A stretch of DNA of 64,000 bases, from the NCBI RefSeq assembly GCF_018638295.1, contig NZ_JABTTS010000015.1, forward strand, positions 1 to 64,000. The letters are read 5' to 3'. Position 1 is the first letter of the stretch. Each line of letters opens with the position of its first letter. The stretch comes from Streptomyces sp. CHD11 (GTDB lineage Bacteria > Actinomycetota > Actinomycetes > Streptomycetales > Streptomycetaceae). Of this stretch, positions 24,631 through 32,874 are shown one piece after another. Below the pieces are notes generated by a model, which worked only from the letters and a program-made list of their open reading frames with translations, was not told where the DNA came from and did not search any database. The position numbers were made by a program, and so were the translations under genes.

Positions 24631-25578
24631 TCACCCCCTCCGTGCGATGCCCGGCAGCAGCCGGTACACCGGCTCCGACTCCATGAGCTCCCGCAGCGCC
24701 GATGCGGCCGGCAGGTTCGCGGGCGTCTCCCGGTGGCGCCGATGGTGAGCAGCGCGGTCCAGCATCCTCCGCAGCGTCACGCCGCCCGTGACCACGCAGG
24801 CCGAGCCCGCGACGAGGAGCGCGGCCGTGACGGGCGCGGGTGACCGGACGACCAGCGGAACGCCCAGCATCACCAGAGCACCGACATCCACCGCGACCCA
24901 CACGACCAGATCGACGGTGGCCGCCCGCCGGGTGGGCGACCATGGCTTGGCCCACGCCTGCGCGAACGCGCCGTTGCGGACCAGGATGAACGTGAAAGCG
25001 GCAAGCTGCAGCGCGACCGCCAAGCCGGCGAAGCCGAGGAACAGCAGGCTGAGCGCGAGCCAGGGCTGCGGCATCATTCCGCCGGCGGCGCCAACCAGGA
25101 TGCCCGCCGACGCGGTCAGCATGCTCCACCGCCACATCCGCCGGACCGGGAGGTACGTCCCGGCGGCTGCCCTCGGCAGCACCGACAGCTGTCCGAGAAC
25201 GTGCACCGCGATCAGCATGAGGACGGCTGCCGACGCCGCCGGCACGATCCGTAGGAACGGGGCCGGTTCGGTGAACAGCAGGATCCCGACCGAGACCACG
25301 GCGAACACGACGGCCGTGACCATGCCGGAGAACCCGTCATGGTGGCGACGCAGACCGAACGGAATGGCGACGACCGCTGCCACGGCCACGACCCCGAACT
25401 GCCCGACCAGCAGCTCCACGTGCTCGGCGGGCATCCACCCGACCATTTCCTGGAGGACCAGTCCTCCACCGGCCAGAACCAGACACATGCCGCCGAAGGA
25501 AGCCACCCGGTACCCGGTCCACGCGACGAACGCGAGCACCGTCAGCAGGAGGCTTGTGCCAAGCGAGGTCCCCGACAT
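24631..25578 (-). CDS. Nine-TM membrane protein, paralogue A
   Basis: A 315-residue protein with about nine hydrophobic helices (SLLLTVLAFVAWTGYRVA; FGVVAVAAVVAIPFGL; LALSLLFLGFAGLAVALQLA). The motif VGWMPAEHVELLVG and the tail ESEPVYRLLPGIARRG match the partner gene. A clear GGGGGAGGG ribosome site precedes the ATG. It is first in the two-gene operon and is not obviously a transporter, since no charged or motif-bearing helix stands out. Such pairs could form a heteromeric channel or sensor. Confidence 0.8.
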   Translation of the reverse strand: MSGTSLGTSLLLTVLAFVAWTGYRVASFGGMCLVLAGGGLVLQEMVGWMPAEHVELLVGQFGVVAVAAVVAIPFGLRRHHDGFSGMVTAVVFAVVSVGILLFTEPAPFLRIVPAASAAVLMLIAVHVLGQLSVLPRAAAGTYLPVRRMWRWSMLTASAGILVGAAGGMMPQPWLALSLLFLGFAGLAVALQLAAFTFILVRNGAFAQAWAKPWSPTRRAATVDLVVWVAVDVGALVMLGVPLVVRSPAPVTAALLVAGSACVVTGGVTLRRMLDRAAHHRRHRETPANLPAASALRELMESEPVYRLLPGIARRG

Positions 25579-25822
25579 CGCCCTCCCCCTCGTCACTCCC
25601 GCGACGGACCGGCCACCGGCAGCCGACCATATCGTCCTGGAACCCCTCCACCGGGCGGATCCGACCGAGCTGACCCGCCCATGGAGCACAAGCCGTCAAG
25701 GCATCGCGGTACGCGCCAGGTGGGGGACATCCCGGCGCCGGCGTCACCGGACCCGGGCCACGTACCTCCCTGCGGCCCGTCCCGGCAGGCATCCCGGCTC
25801 CGGATGTTCGCCCGGTTCGGGG

Positions 25823-27148
25823 TCACGCTGTCGACAGGTGCCGCATGACGACCGAGCTGAGGATGCGCACGCCGCGCGTCGAGCCGGGGTCGATGCCGGT
25901 GAGCTCCCGCACCCGGCGGAGGCGATAGTCCAGGGTGCGGGGGTGGACGTTGAGGGCTGCCGCCGTGGTACCGCGGTGCATGTCGTGGTGGTAGTACGCG
26001 TCAAGTGTGACCAGGAGGTCCGGGCCGGGTCGCAGGCTCCGGCCCACGGCGTGGAGCCACGCGTCGAGGAACGGCGCGTCCGCGACGGCGAGTTCGACGA
26101 ACACGTCAGAGACGGTGTACGGCCGCAGCCGAGCGGACGCCCGTCGCAGCGGCGCCGCCCTGCTGATCCGCCGGGCCGTCGCGAGAGCGTCGGCGACCTC
26201 GGACAGTGGTGAGGGGACGGTACCGGCGGCGCAGGGGCGGCCGAGAGCCTGGGCGAAGTCCCGTACGAGACCGGATACGAGGTCGGGCAAGCGGTCGGGG
26301 CCGAGGTCGGGGGCGGAGTGCGGCTGCGCGGCCCCGGCTGTACCGGGCCCCTCGGCCGCCTGAGGGGGCGTGGGGGGATGCAAGGGAACCAGGACGATCA
26401 GCTCACCGCTCCTGTTCCCCCTGCCCGGACACCACATGGCCGGCGCTTGGTGGGCTTTCACCAGCCTCTCGATCTCGCCCTCCAGGTCACGGTCACCGAC
26501 GGGACGGTCCGGCACCCGGATCACCGTCACCGTGCAGCGCTCGGGCAGTTCCATGCCCAGTGCCGAAGCGAGTTCCGCCGCGATGGGATCCGCGTTCAGC
26601 AGCGACCGGGCCAGCAGGGCGGCCTGCTCGACGTACGGCAGACGGTGCCGCAGCGCCGTCACGAATCCCTGACTGTAGGCGCGGATACCGCGTTCTCCCT
26701 GCGGGGCGAACCAGTTCATCATCCGCATGAGTTCGTCGACACCGGCGCCGCGCTGGGCCTCGGTCGCCTCGTTGATCTCGCGCAGCATGAGTGAGGTGTG
26801 CAGTCGCAGGACCCGCTGCCGTGCGTCGAGCGGCATCCCCGCTGCGGCCCGCACCTCGCCGATCGACGCGATGTAGCCGAGGTCGTCGTCGCTCAGTTCG
26901 CTGTTGTCCGACGACAGGTCGACCGTACGGCGCCGCAGCCACAACGCGTACTCCAGCGTCTCGGCCCGCGCCCGGGAGTTCGAGCCAAGGAACCCGAACT
27001 CCGGAATCTCGCGCGCGTACGCCTCGACCTCCCGGCGCGCGTTGGCCGGTGCCTGCCGGGCCAACTCGGCGAAGAAGCTGCCCATGGGCGCGAGCATGCC
27101 ATTCCGGCCGAAGAAGCCGACAGGGGAAATCCGGACGGCATTCATCAC
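25823..27148 (-). CDS. PucR/CdaR-family transcriptional regulator
   Basis: A 441-residue regulator. The C-terminal helix-turn-helix has the typical PucR form: TTAAALNVHPRTLDYRLRRV followed by RELTGIDPGSTRG. The middle (about residues 200-380) resembles a GGDEF-like/PucR regulatory region with RISRAAPLRRA. The N-terminal ~180 residues are helical (ARREVEAYAREIPEFGFLGS) and of the type found in PucR-like proteins that sense small molecules. It starts at a GTG after AGAAG. A TGTCTC-N7-GAGACA inverted repeat lies 80 bp upstream, between it and the divergent DUF4394 gene. Confidence 0.85.
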   Translation of the reverse strand: MMNAVRISPVGFFGRNGMLAPMGSFFAELARQAPANARREVEAYAREIPEFGFLGSNSRARAETLEYALWLRRRTVDLSSDNSELSDDDLGYIASIGEVRAAAGMPLDARQRVLRLHTSLMLREINEATEAQRGAGVDELMRMMNWFAPQGERGIRAYSQGFVTALRHRLPYVEQAALLARSLLNADPIAAELASALGMELPERCTVTVIRVPDRPVGDRDLEGEIERLVKAHQAPAMWCPGRGNRSGELIVLVPLHPPTPPQAAEGPGTAGAAQPHSAPDLGPDRLPDLVSGLVRDFAQALGRPCAAGTVPSPLSEVADALATARRISRAAPLRRASARLRPYTVSDVFVELAVADAPFLDAWLHAVGRSLRPGPDLLVTLDAYYHHDMHRGTTAAALNVHPRTLDYRLRRVRELTGIDPGSTRGVRILSSVVMRHLSTA

Positions 27149-27229
27149 TTCTCACACATGGGAGACGACCGCGTCCGGGACGCTTTGCCACAGTGCGCAA
27201 AATCCCCGGAACGGGACATTCCCATCGTC

Positions 27230-27248
27230 TGTCTCACTTGTGGAGACA
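27230..27248. promoter_or_regulatory. TGTCTC-N7-GAGACA inverted repeat
   Basis: A perfect 6-bp dyad in the divergent region between the PucR-like regulator and the DUF4394 gene. It could be that regulator's operator. Pattern and position only. Confidence 0.35.
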
Positions 27249-27405
27249 CGGTGACCTGGCCTTAATGGGAACCGCGTACCGGCCCGTCGGGAACATCACG
27301 GCAGTCATTCCGGCCACCACTGCCGGATCAGCACGGGAATCGGTGCGCGTTTCTCTCATCTGCGCGCGACTCAATGGTGCTTGTTCACACGGGAGGGCAT
27401 TACCG

Positions 27406-28296
27406 GTGACATCAGGAACGAGAAAGAGAATCGCGGCGGCGGTGGCGGTCATGACCACGTCGACAGCGCTCATGCTGAGCGCGCCGGGCAGTGGCTCGGC
27501 CGCTCCCGCCGCCACTCCCAGCCTGCGCGCGTTCGGGATCACGGGGGACGGCACCCTGATGGCCACGTTCACGACCGACCGGCCGAACGTGCTCGACTGG
27601 GTCAGGGAAGTCGTCGGGCTCACCGGCGACTCGGCTCTGATCGGTATCGACTTCCGGGTGCAGAACGGCCTGATGTACGGCGTCGGCAACAGGGGCGGCA
27701 TCTACACGATCAAGACCCCGCCGGCCACCACGGACGTCGTGGTCACCAAGGTGTCCCAGCTCCAGTACGCGCTGCACGGCACGAACTTCGGCGTCGACTT
27801 CAACCCGGCCGCCGACCGGCTGCGGGTGATCAGCGACAACGGCCAGAACCTGCGGCACAACCTCAACGACCACACGACCGTCCAGGACCTGAACCTCACC
27901 ACCCCGCCGTCCGAGGGCACGACCAAGGGCGTCTCCGCCGCCGCCTATACGAACAACGACCTCAACGGGGGCACCGGGACCACGCTGTTCGACATCAACA
28001 CGACCAGCGACCAGATCGTTCTCCAGTCCCCGGCCAACAACGGCACGCTGGCTCCGGCCGGCGACCTCGGCATCGGCGCGCAGATCAACGCCGGGATGGA
28101 CATCTTCAGCACCCTGTCGGGCGGCAGGACGACCGGCAACGCCGCCTTCGCCACTCTCACCGCCCCCGGCGCCGACCGGCCCTCCCTCTACAGCATCAAC
28201 CTCCTCACCGGCGAGGCCACGCCCGTGACCGACGCCTCCAGGTCCAAGTTCCCCCTGGACATCACGGACCTGGCCATCTCCCTCACCGGAAGCTGA
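27406..28296 (+). CDS. Secreted DUF4394 protein
   Basis: A 296-residue exported protein. The signal peptide spans residues 1-35 (RKRIAAAVAVMTTSTALMLS, cleavage near GSAAPA). The mature part is a DUF4394 beta-propeller-like domain (GIDFRVQNGLMYGVGNRGGI; GTNFGVDFNPAADRLRVISD; LFDINTTSDQIVLQSPANNG). Related domains occur in extracellular proteins of unknown role. The GTG start follows CGGGAGGG. Divergent from the PucR-like gene. A decayed copy of its last 20 codons lies at 16.6 kb. Confidence 0.88.
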   Translation: MTSGTRKRIAAAVAVMTTSTALMLSAPGSGSAAPAATPSLRAFGITGDGTLMATFTTDRPNVLDWVREVVGLTGDSALIGIDFRVQNGLMYGVGNRGGIYTIKTPPATTDVVVTKVSQLQYALHGTNFGVDFNPAADRLRVISDNGQNLRHNLNDHTTVQDLNLTTPPSEGTTKGVSAAAYTNNDLNGGTGTTLFDINTTSDQIVLQSPANNGTLAPAGDLGIGAQINAGMDIFSTLSGGRTTGNAAFATLTAPGADRPSLYSINLLTGEATPVTDASRSKFPLDITDLAISLTGS

Positions 28297-28320
28297 GCCC
28301 CTCCCCGCAGGTCACCCACC

Positions 28321-28352
28321 CGCCGCGGCCCGGCTGCCCCCGGGCCGCGGCG
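28321..28352 (+). terminator. Terminator of the DUF4394 gene
   Basis: CGCCGCGGCCCGG and its perfect complement across a 6-nt loop, 24 nt after the stop. The identical hairpin was carried into the duplicate at 16.65 kb. Confidence 0.8.
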
Positions 28353-28359
28353 AACCGGG

Positions 28360-28974
28360 AAGGTGGCTCCGCGGGCACACCCGGTCGCGGTCATGCGCGA
28401 TCGGGTCTCCCAGGACAGCACGCCGCCCCTGGCCCCGACCACGCCCCGAGGCCGTCGGCCGTCGGCCGTCGGCCCCACAGGCGCACGTTCGGCTACCCGG
28501 CGAGACCGCGGAACAGGGCCTCGAGGTCCTGTCCGCCGTCCCGGGTCCGGGCGCCGCCGACCAGGCCTGCGCTCATGAGCTGCGCCGCGGCGGTCCTGGC
28601 CGGTCGGCGTCGAGTACCCGCTGACCTCCCTCGGCGCATCCCCGCGCGAGCCGTTCGCCCGCCTCTGCGACCGGACCGTCGCGAACGCCCCCGAGATCCA
28701 GGCGCACCGGCGTGACCACGACCGGCGAGCCGCGCGCCGGCACCACGACACCGTCCGCCGGATCCGGCGCCCGGCCGAGGCGGTCAAGCCGGGCGGCCCG
28801 GGTGGGAACAGCCGGTCCGGCCCGCGTTGTTGCACCGACCGAGGTGCCGGTGCCGCGCGTGCGGGGAGACGGGGAGCGCATGAGCCCGTCCGCCCCACCG
28901 GGAGCCGGGCCCCGGATCGCGGCATGCCCGCCGCGCAGCCCGGACCAGGATGTTTTCCCCAGGAGGACTGCTTC
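28360..28974. other. Decayed region with an HxlR-like fragment
   Basis: On the + strand from about 28,603 one frame reads VGVEYPLTSLGASPREPFAR then LCDRTVANAPEIQAHRRDHD. This resembles the C-terminus of an HxlR-type regulator (EYxLTxLGxSLxEPLxAL), without the DNA-binding start. On the minus strand just before it, MSAGLVGGARTRDGGQDLEA ending in LFRGLAG could be the tail of another lost gene. No intact gene is seen. Confidence 0.4.
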
Positions 28975-29808
28975 ATGACCGACCGGCCCCTGACGCTCAT
29001 GGCCGTACACGCCCACCCCGACGACGAGGCCACCGGGACCGGGGGAATCCTCGCGCGGTATGCGGCGGAAGGCATCCGCACAGTTCTCGTGACGTGTACC
29101 GACGGCGGTTGCGGTGACGGGCCGGGGGGCGTCAAGCCGGGCGATCCCGGGCACGATCCGGCGGCCGTCGCCCTGATGCGCCGCCGGGAACTCGAGGCGA
29201 GCTGTGGCGTCCTGAAGGTCAGCGACCTGGAGATGCTGGACTACGCCGACTCCGGGATGATGGGCTGGCCGAGCAACGACGCCCCCGGGTCCTTCTGGCA
29301 GACCCCCGTCGAGAAGGGCGCCGCCCGGCTCGCGGACCTCATGGCTCACTACCGGCCCGATGTGGTCGTCACCTATGACGAGAACGGCTTCTACGGTCAC
29401 CCCGACCACATCCAGGCCCACCGCATCACGATGGCGGCGCTGGAGATGACCACGTCGACACCGAAGGTGTACTGGACCACGATGCCCCGCTCGGGGATGC
29501 GGCGGTTCGGCGAGATCATGCGCGAGTTCCATCCGGAGATGCCGGATCCGGATCCCGCCGAGGCCGCCGCGATGGCCGAGATCGGCCTCCCCGACGATGA
29601 GATCACCACGTGGGTGGACACCACCGCGTTCAGTGGCCAGAAGTTCGACGCGCTGGCCGCGCACGCCAGTCAGGGCGAGAACATCTTCTTCCTCAGGATG
29701 GGCAAGGAAAGGTTCGGCGAGCTGATGGGCGTCGAGACCTTCGTTCGTGTCAAGGACGCCACCGGTGCGGCCGTGCCCGAGAACGATCTCTTCGCCGGAC
29801 TGCGCTGA
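28975..29808 (+). CDS. PIG-L/LmbE-family deacetylase (Mca/MshB-like)
   Basis: A 277-residue zinc deacetylase. The metal motif MAVHAHPDDEATGTGG (HPDD) is near the N-terminus, and YGHPDHIQAHR gives the second His set. Members deacetylate GlcNAc-linked substrates such as mycothiol precursors and conjugates. This length and sequence are nearest the stand-alone Mca/MshB-like group, but the substrate is uncertain. The ATG follows AGGAGG. It converges on the dioxygenase gene across a hairpin region. Confidence 0.9.
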   Translation: MTDRPLTLMAVHAHPDDEATGTGGILARYAAEGIRTVLVTCTDGGCGDGPGGVKPGDPGHDPAAVALMRRRELEASCGVLKVSDLEMLDYADSGMMGWPSNDAPGSFWQTPVEKGAARLADLMAHYRPDVVVTYDENGFYGHPDHIQAHRITMAALEMTTSTPKVYWTTMPRSGMRRFGEIMREFHPEMPDPDPAEAAAMAEIGLPDDEITTWVDTTAFSGQKFDALAAHASQGENIFFLRMGKERFGELMGVETFVRVKDATGAAVPENDLFAGLR

Positions 29809-29861
29809 TCCGCCCGGCCGGCCGGCGTCGGCCATGGACACCTCGGTGGGCCCCGCCGCCG

Positions 29862-29902
29862 CCGGGTACGGCCTCGCGCCGTACCCGGCCCGAGGCCGTA
29901 CC
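29862..29902. terminator. Nested hairpins between convergent genes
   Basis: Two alternative stems share bases. CCGGGTACGGC pairs with GCCGTACCCGG across 5 nt, and GGTACGGCCTCG pairs with CGAGGCCGTACC across 14 nt. They cannot form together. Probably a bidirectional terminator. Confidence 0.65.
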
Positions 29903-29911
29903 GGGGTGTCG

Positions 29912-30856
29912 TCAGAAGGGGCGGTCGCCGGCGATGGCGACGCGTTCGGCCACGCGGCGGTGCGGTCCGTAGTCGTTCACCGCGTAGTGCTGGGTGGCAC
30001 GGTTGTCCCAGAAGGCGACGTCGCCGGGCTGCCAGCGGAACCGCACCTGGTACTCCGGAACGTGCGCCTGCTGGAAGAGGTAGCGCAGCAGCCGGTCGCT
30101 CTCCTCCCTCTCCATCCCGGTGATCCGGGTGGTGAAGGAGGTGTTGACGAACAGCATGCGCCGGCCCGTCTCCGGGTGGCGGCGCACGACCGGGTGCTCC
30201 ACCGGCGGGAAGAGGTCCTGGAACGGGGCGAGCCGCTCGGGGCCGTAGAAGCGGGCGAAGCCGGGGATGTAGTCGTGCACGGCGGTGGCACCGTCGATGC
30301 GGTCCTTCACCTCCTGCGGGAGGTTGTCGTACGCGGCGGCCATGTCCGCCCACATCGTGTCCCCGCCGGACGGCGGCACCTCACGCAGTTGCAGCACGGC
30401 GCCGAGCGCGGGACGCTCGCGGAAGGTGACGTCGGCGTGCCAGACGTTCTCGAACGTCGGTGTGGCGCCGTCACCCTTGTCGAAGAGCACCACCTCCTCG
30501 TCGGTACCGCGGGCGAGGAGCGGATTGGTCTCCAACTCACCCCAGTGACGGGCGAAGTGGCGCTGCTGGTCGGAGGTCAGGTGCTGGGCGCGGAAGAAGA
30601 GCACCTTCCACTCCAGCAGGGCACGGTTCAGCTCTTCCCGCAGGGCCGCGCCGACGGGGCGGGAGAGGTCCACGCCCCTCACCTCCGCCCCGATCGTGCA
30701 CGCCTGGGGCACGAGCTCGAAGTGCTCGTAGGGCCGCTCCCGCCACCCGTCGGGCAGCCGCCGCAGCGTACGCGCGCCTTCGTGCATCCCGCCCTCCGGC
30801 ACCCGCGCCTCGCGCAGCGCCGTCGTGGGTCTGGCGTTCGTCACGGTCACCGTCAT
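29912..30856 (-). CDS. TauD/TfdA-family Fe(II)/2-oxoglutarate dioxygenase
   Basis: A 314-residue dioxygenase. The iron site is the HxD of NVWHADVTFRER plus the distal His in NRATQHYAVNDYG; an Arg 11 residues later (AERVAIAGDR region) would hold 2-oxoglutarate. GVDLSRPVGAALREELNRAL is typical of TauD. It could act on taurine-like sulfonates or on a natural product; the neighbourhood gives no sulfur genes. The ATG follows GAGGAGA. Its 5' region is long, and a good promoter lies about 390 bp upstream near the LanC-like gene. Confidence 0.92.
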   Translation of the reverse strand: MTVTVTNARPTTALREARVPEGGMHEGARTLRRLPDGWRERPYEHFELVPQACTIGAEVRGVDLSRPVGAALREELNRALLEWKVLFFRAQHLTSDQQRHFARHWGELETNPLLARGTDEEVVLFDKGDGATPTFENVWHADVTFRERPALGAVLQLREVPPSGGDTMWADMAAAYDNLPQEVKDRIDGATAVHDYIPGFARFYGPERLAPFQDLFPPVEHPVVRRHPETGRRMLFVNTSFTTRITGMEREESDRLLRYLFQQAHVPEYQVRFRWQPGDVAFWDNRATQHYAVNDYGPHRRVAERVAIAGDRPF

Positions 30857-31156
30857 GGGGTCTCTCCTCGTTCGCGTGGTGCGTGGCGCCCGGCGCGTGA
30901 CAGGTGGCGCCTGGCGCAAGACGCACGGCAGGTGGCATGGCAGATGGCGGTCAGCCGGAGACGCGGCGGCCCTGAGCGCGGCGGCCGAAGGGGGACGGCG
31001 GTGCGACGCGCGAGTACCGGAGTCGTCCGGACGATCGAGAGGCCGGGAAGTCAGACCCGGGCGCCCCGAGCCGTCGGTATCCGGGGCACATCGGGGAAGT
31101 GGCCGGTACGGGCCTGGGCTACGGCGCTGCGAGCACGCGGCTCGGCGGCGATCCGG

Positions 31157-31237
31157 CTATCGGCCGGAGCGCTCGCATCCGGTCCGGTCCGGGACGCGCA
31201 GGGGTCCCGCCGTGGTGTCGAACCAGTGTCCGGTCAT
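31157..31237 (-). CDS. Possible 26-codon leaderless ORF
   Basis: It encodes MTGHWFDTTAGPLRVPDRTG then CERSGR. The ATG lies only 8 nt beyond the -10 box of a TTGACA-N17-CACAAT promoter, so the transcript would begin at or next to the start codon, a common leaderless arrangement in Streptomyces. It might be a regulatory leader peptide for the dioxygenase, or, with one Cys and several Thr/Ser, a tiny precursor peptide near a LanC. It is equally possible that it is not translated. Confidence 0.35.
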   Translation of the reverse strand: MTGHWFDTTAGPLRVPDRTGCERSGR

Positions 31238-31244
31238 GCCGCTG

Positions 31245-31273
31245 ATTGTGTGGTCCACCCTTTGTCCTGTCAA
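31245..31273 (-). promoter_or_regulatory. Consensus-like sigma-70/HrdB promoter
   Basis: On the minus strand TTGACA is followed after exactly 17 bp by CACAAT. It points towards the dioxygenase gene, whose start is about 390 bp away, and directly into the 26-codon ORF. Confidence 0.65.
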
Positions 31274-31377
31274 TGGGGCCTCGACCCCGTGGACAAGCCA
31301 CCGCACGAGAGGAAGACTCGGGTGGCTGCCGCCACGTCTGCGTCCCGCGGCGGCGCACAAGGGCAGGGCCCGTCACG

Positions 31378-32676
31378 TCACGACACGGCGCCGGCACCGA
31401 GGGAGCGGGTCGCCGGCCGGGCCGGTACCGGAGGCTGGTCCGGCCAGGTGAAGGCGTACCGGGGGTCGCCCCCGCGGCTCAGCCGTACGAAGCGGAGGAG
31501 TTCACGGACGATGCCCGCGTTGCCCATCGCCCAGCCGGTACGCGGTTCGAGGTCGCTCGGGGCGTCCCGGTACTCGACGTTGGACCAGCGGGCGCCGTCG
31601 CCGTCCCGGATCGCACGGACGGCGAGGTCCGCGACGAGGACGTGGGCGAAGTCGTACGGATCCTGCTGCTCGGCGATCCGGTCGCAGGCCAGGGCGAGGA
31701 CGCCCGCGGTGCCGCAGCAGCGGCCGTTGTTGTCCCAGAAGCCGGGGCGCAGCCGGCGGGGCAGGCCGGAGTGGGTGATCGTCTGCAGGCAGCGGTCGGC
31801 GAGGGCGGACCAGACGGGGTCTGCCGTGACGTCCCGCAGCAGTCGGAAGACCTGGGCGTCACCGGCCGGACCGTGGCACCAGCCGTAGCTGACGGGCTCG
31901 ATCACATCGGGACGGAACTGCGGGGTGGAGTGCGGCACCAGGAAGCCCTCCGGTCCCGCTTCGTCACGGGCCACGACGTCCGCGGCACCGGCCAGCGCCA
32001 GCTCGGCCAGGTCCGCCCGGCCGGTGGCCCCGCCGACCCGGGCGAGCGCCAGGACGATGCCGAGGGTGCCGTGCGAGATGTGGTGCAGACGGGATGCGGT
32101 ACCCGGGCGGTGCGCCCAGTGAACGCCTGCCGGGGTCCGCTCCGCCGTCCGCGCGTACGGTTCCATGGCGAGGACGGCCAGTTCGGCGTCGCCGGCCATG
32201 AGGGCGCCGAGGCCGATTCCCGCGTTGCCGCCCATCAGCTCGAACAGCTCGCCCCAGCGGGTTCCGTCGAAGCGTGACCGCACGAGGTGCAGCGCGCGGT
32301 CGGCGGCGGCGCCGGCGGCCGTGTCGCCGAGTTCCTGGTGCAGGGCCCGCAGGACGAGGGCCATTCCGGTGCGGCCGAAGTAGAGGGAGTCGTCGTCGAT
32401 GCCGTCGGCGGAGTCCGCGAGGCCGCGGGCCGTGCGCAGGGCGGCATCGGCGTAGGAGTCGTCGCCGAAGTGCTGCCACGCCTCCAGGAGCACGGGGACG
32501 ATACCGGCCGTGCCGCTGTAGAGGGTCGGGTCGCACGCTGCGTCCGAAGATCTGGCCGGCCAGGCGAGGCCCCCTCCGGGGGTCTCTCGCGCCGCCCCGG
32601 TCAGCCGGCGCAGCCCTTCCACCGCCAGCTCCTCGACTTCGTCAACTGTCAGGGCGGCGGCTCCCGGTGACGTCAT
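31378..32676 (-). CDS. Stand-alone LanC-like cyclase, CCG zinc motif
   Basis: A 432-residue LanC-family alpha-toroid. Repeated GxxG helix-hairpins are present (YSGTAGIVPVLLEAW; YFGRTGMALVLRAL; SHGTLGIVLALARVGG). Zinc ligands appear as Cys267 (GWCHGPAGD) and Cys320-Cys321 (NNGRCCGTAG). In most LanC proteins the last pair is Cys-His-Gly. The Cys-Cys-Gly form recalls ProcM-type LanM enzymes with three Cys ligands. No LanB, LanM, kinase-lyase or evident precursor lies beside it. It may cyclise an unlinked peptide, or act like eukaryotic LanC-like proteins on other thiol adducts. The ATG follows GAGAG. Confidence 0.88.
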   Translation of the reverse strand: MTSPGAAALTVDEVEELAVEGLRRLTGAARETPGGGLAWPARSSDAACDPTLYSGTAGIVPVLLEAWQHFGDDSYADAALRTARGLADSADGIDDDSLYFGRTGMALVLRALHQELGDTAAGAAADRALHLVRSRFDGTRWGELFELMGGNAGIGLGALMAGDAELAVLAMEPYARTAERTPAGVHWAHRPGTASRLHHISHGTLGIVLALARVGGATGRADLAELALAGAADVVARDEAGPEGFLVPHSTPQFRPDVIEPVSYGWCHGPAGDAQVFRLLRDVTADPVWSALADRCLQTITHSGLPRRLRPGFWDNNGRCCGTAGVLALACDRIAEQQDPYDFAHVLVADLAVRAIRDGDGARWSNVEYRDAPSDLEPRTGWAMGNAGIVRELLRFVRLSRGGDPRYAFTWPDQPPVPARPATRSLGAGAVS

Positions 32677-32874
32677 GTGCCCACTCTCGCACGGTCTTCC
32701 GGGCCCCTCCCGGCATTTCCCGGACGACGCCGTCGCTCCGCGGTTCTCTCCGGCGGCCGGTACACCGTCGTGGCGGGGCCTCCCTGGTGCCCCCGTTTTT
32801 CCTTCACAAACAAGGTGAGATTCGTGAGTGAGGGTGGCTACAGCGGGCAATCGGGGTCCAGGAGGTTGATAACT

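Larger units (their letters stand above)
30857..31377. other. 520-bp leader/gap between dioxygenase and LanC-like genes
   Basis: It contains a strong minus-strand promoter and a 26-codon ORF (both listed). The part near the dioxygenase carries irregular repeats of GGTGGCGCCTGGCGC type. No other gene is supported. Confidence 0.5.

Noticed and set aside
23668..25578. MAB_1171c/DUF6545-type transporter identity for the membrane pair
   Set aside because: Similar helix number, but the C-terminal cytosolic domain and motifs of that family are absent.
28573..29841. 422-codon minus-strand frame opposite the PIG-L gene
   Set aside because: Mirror frame; the + strand has the catalytic motifs and a strong ribosome site.
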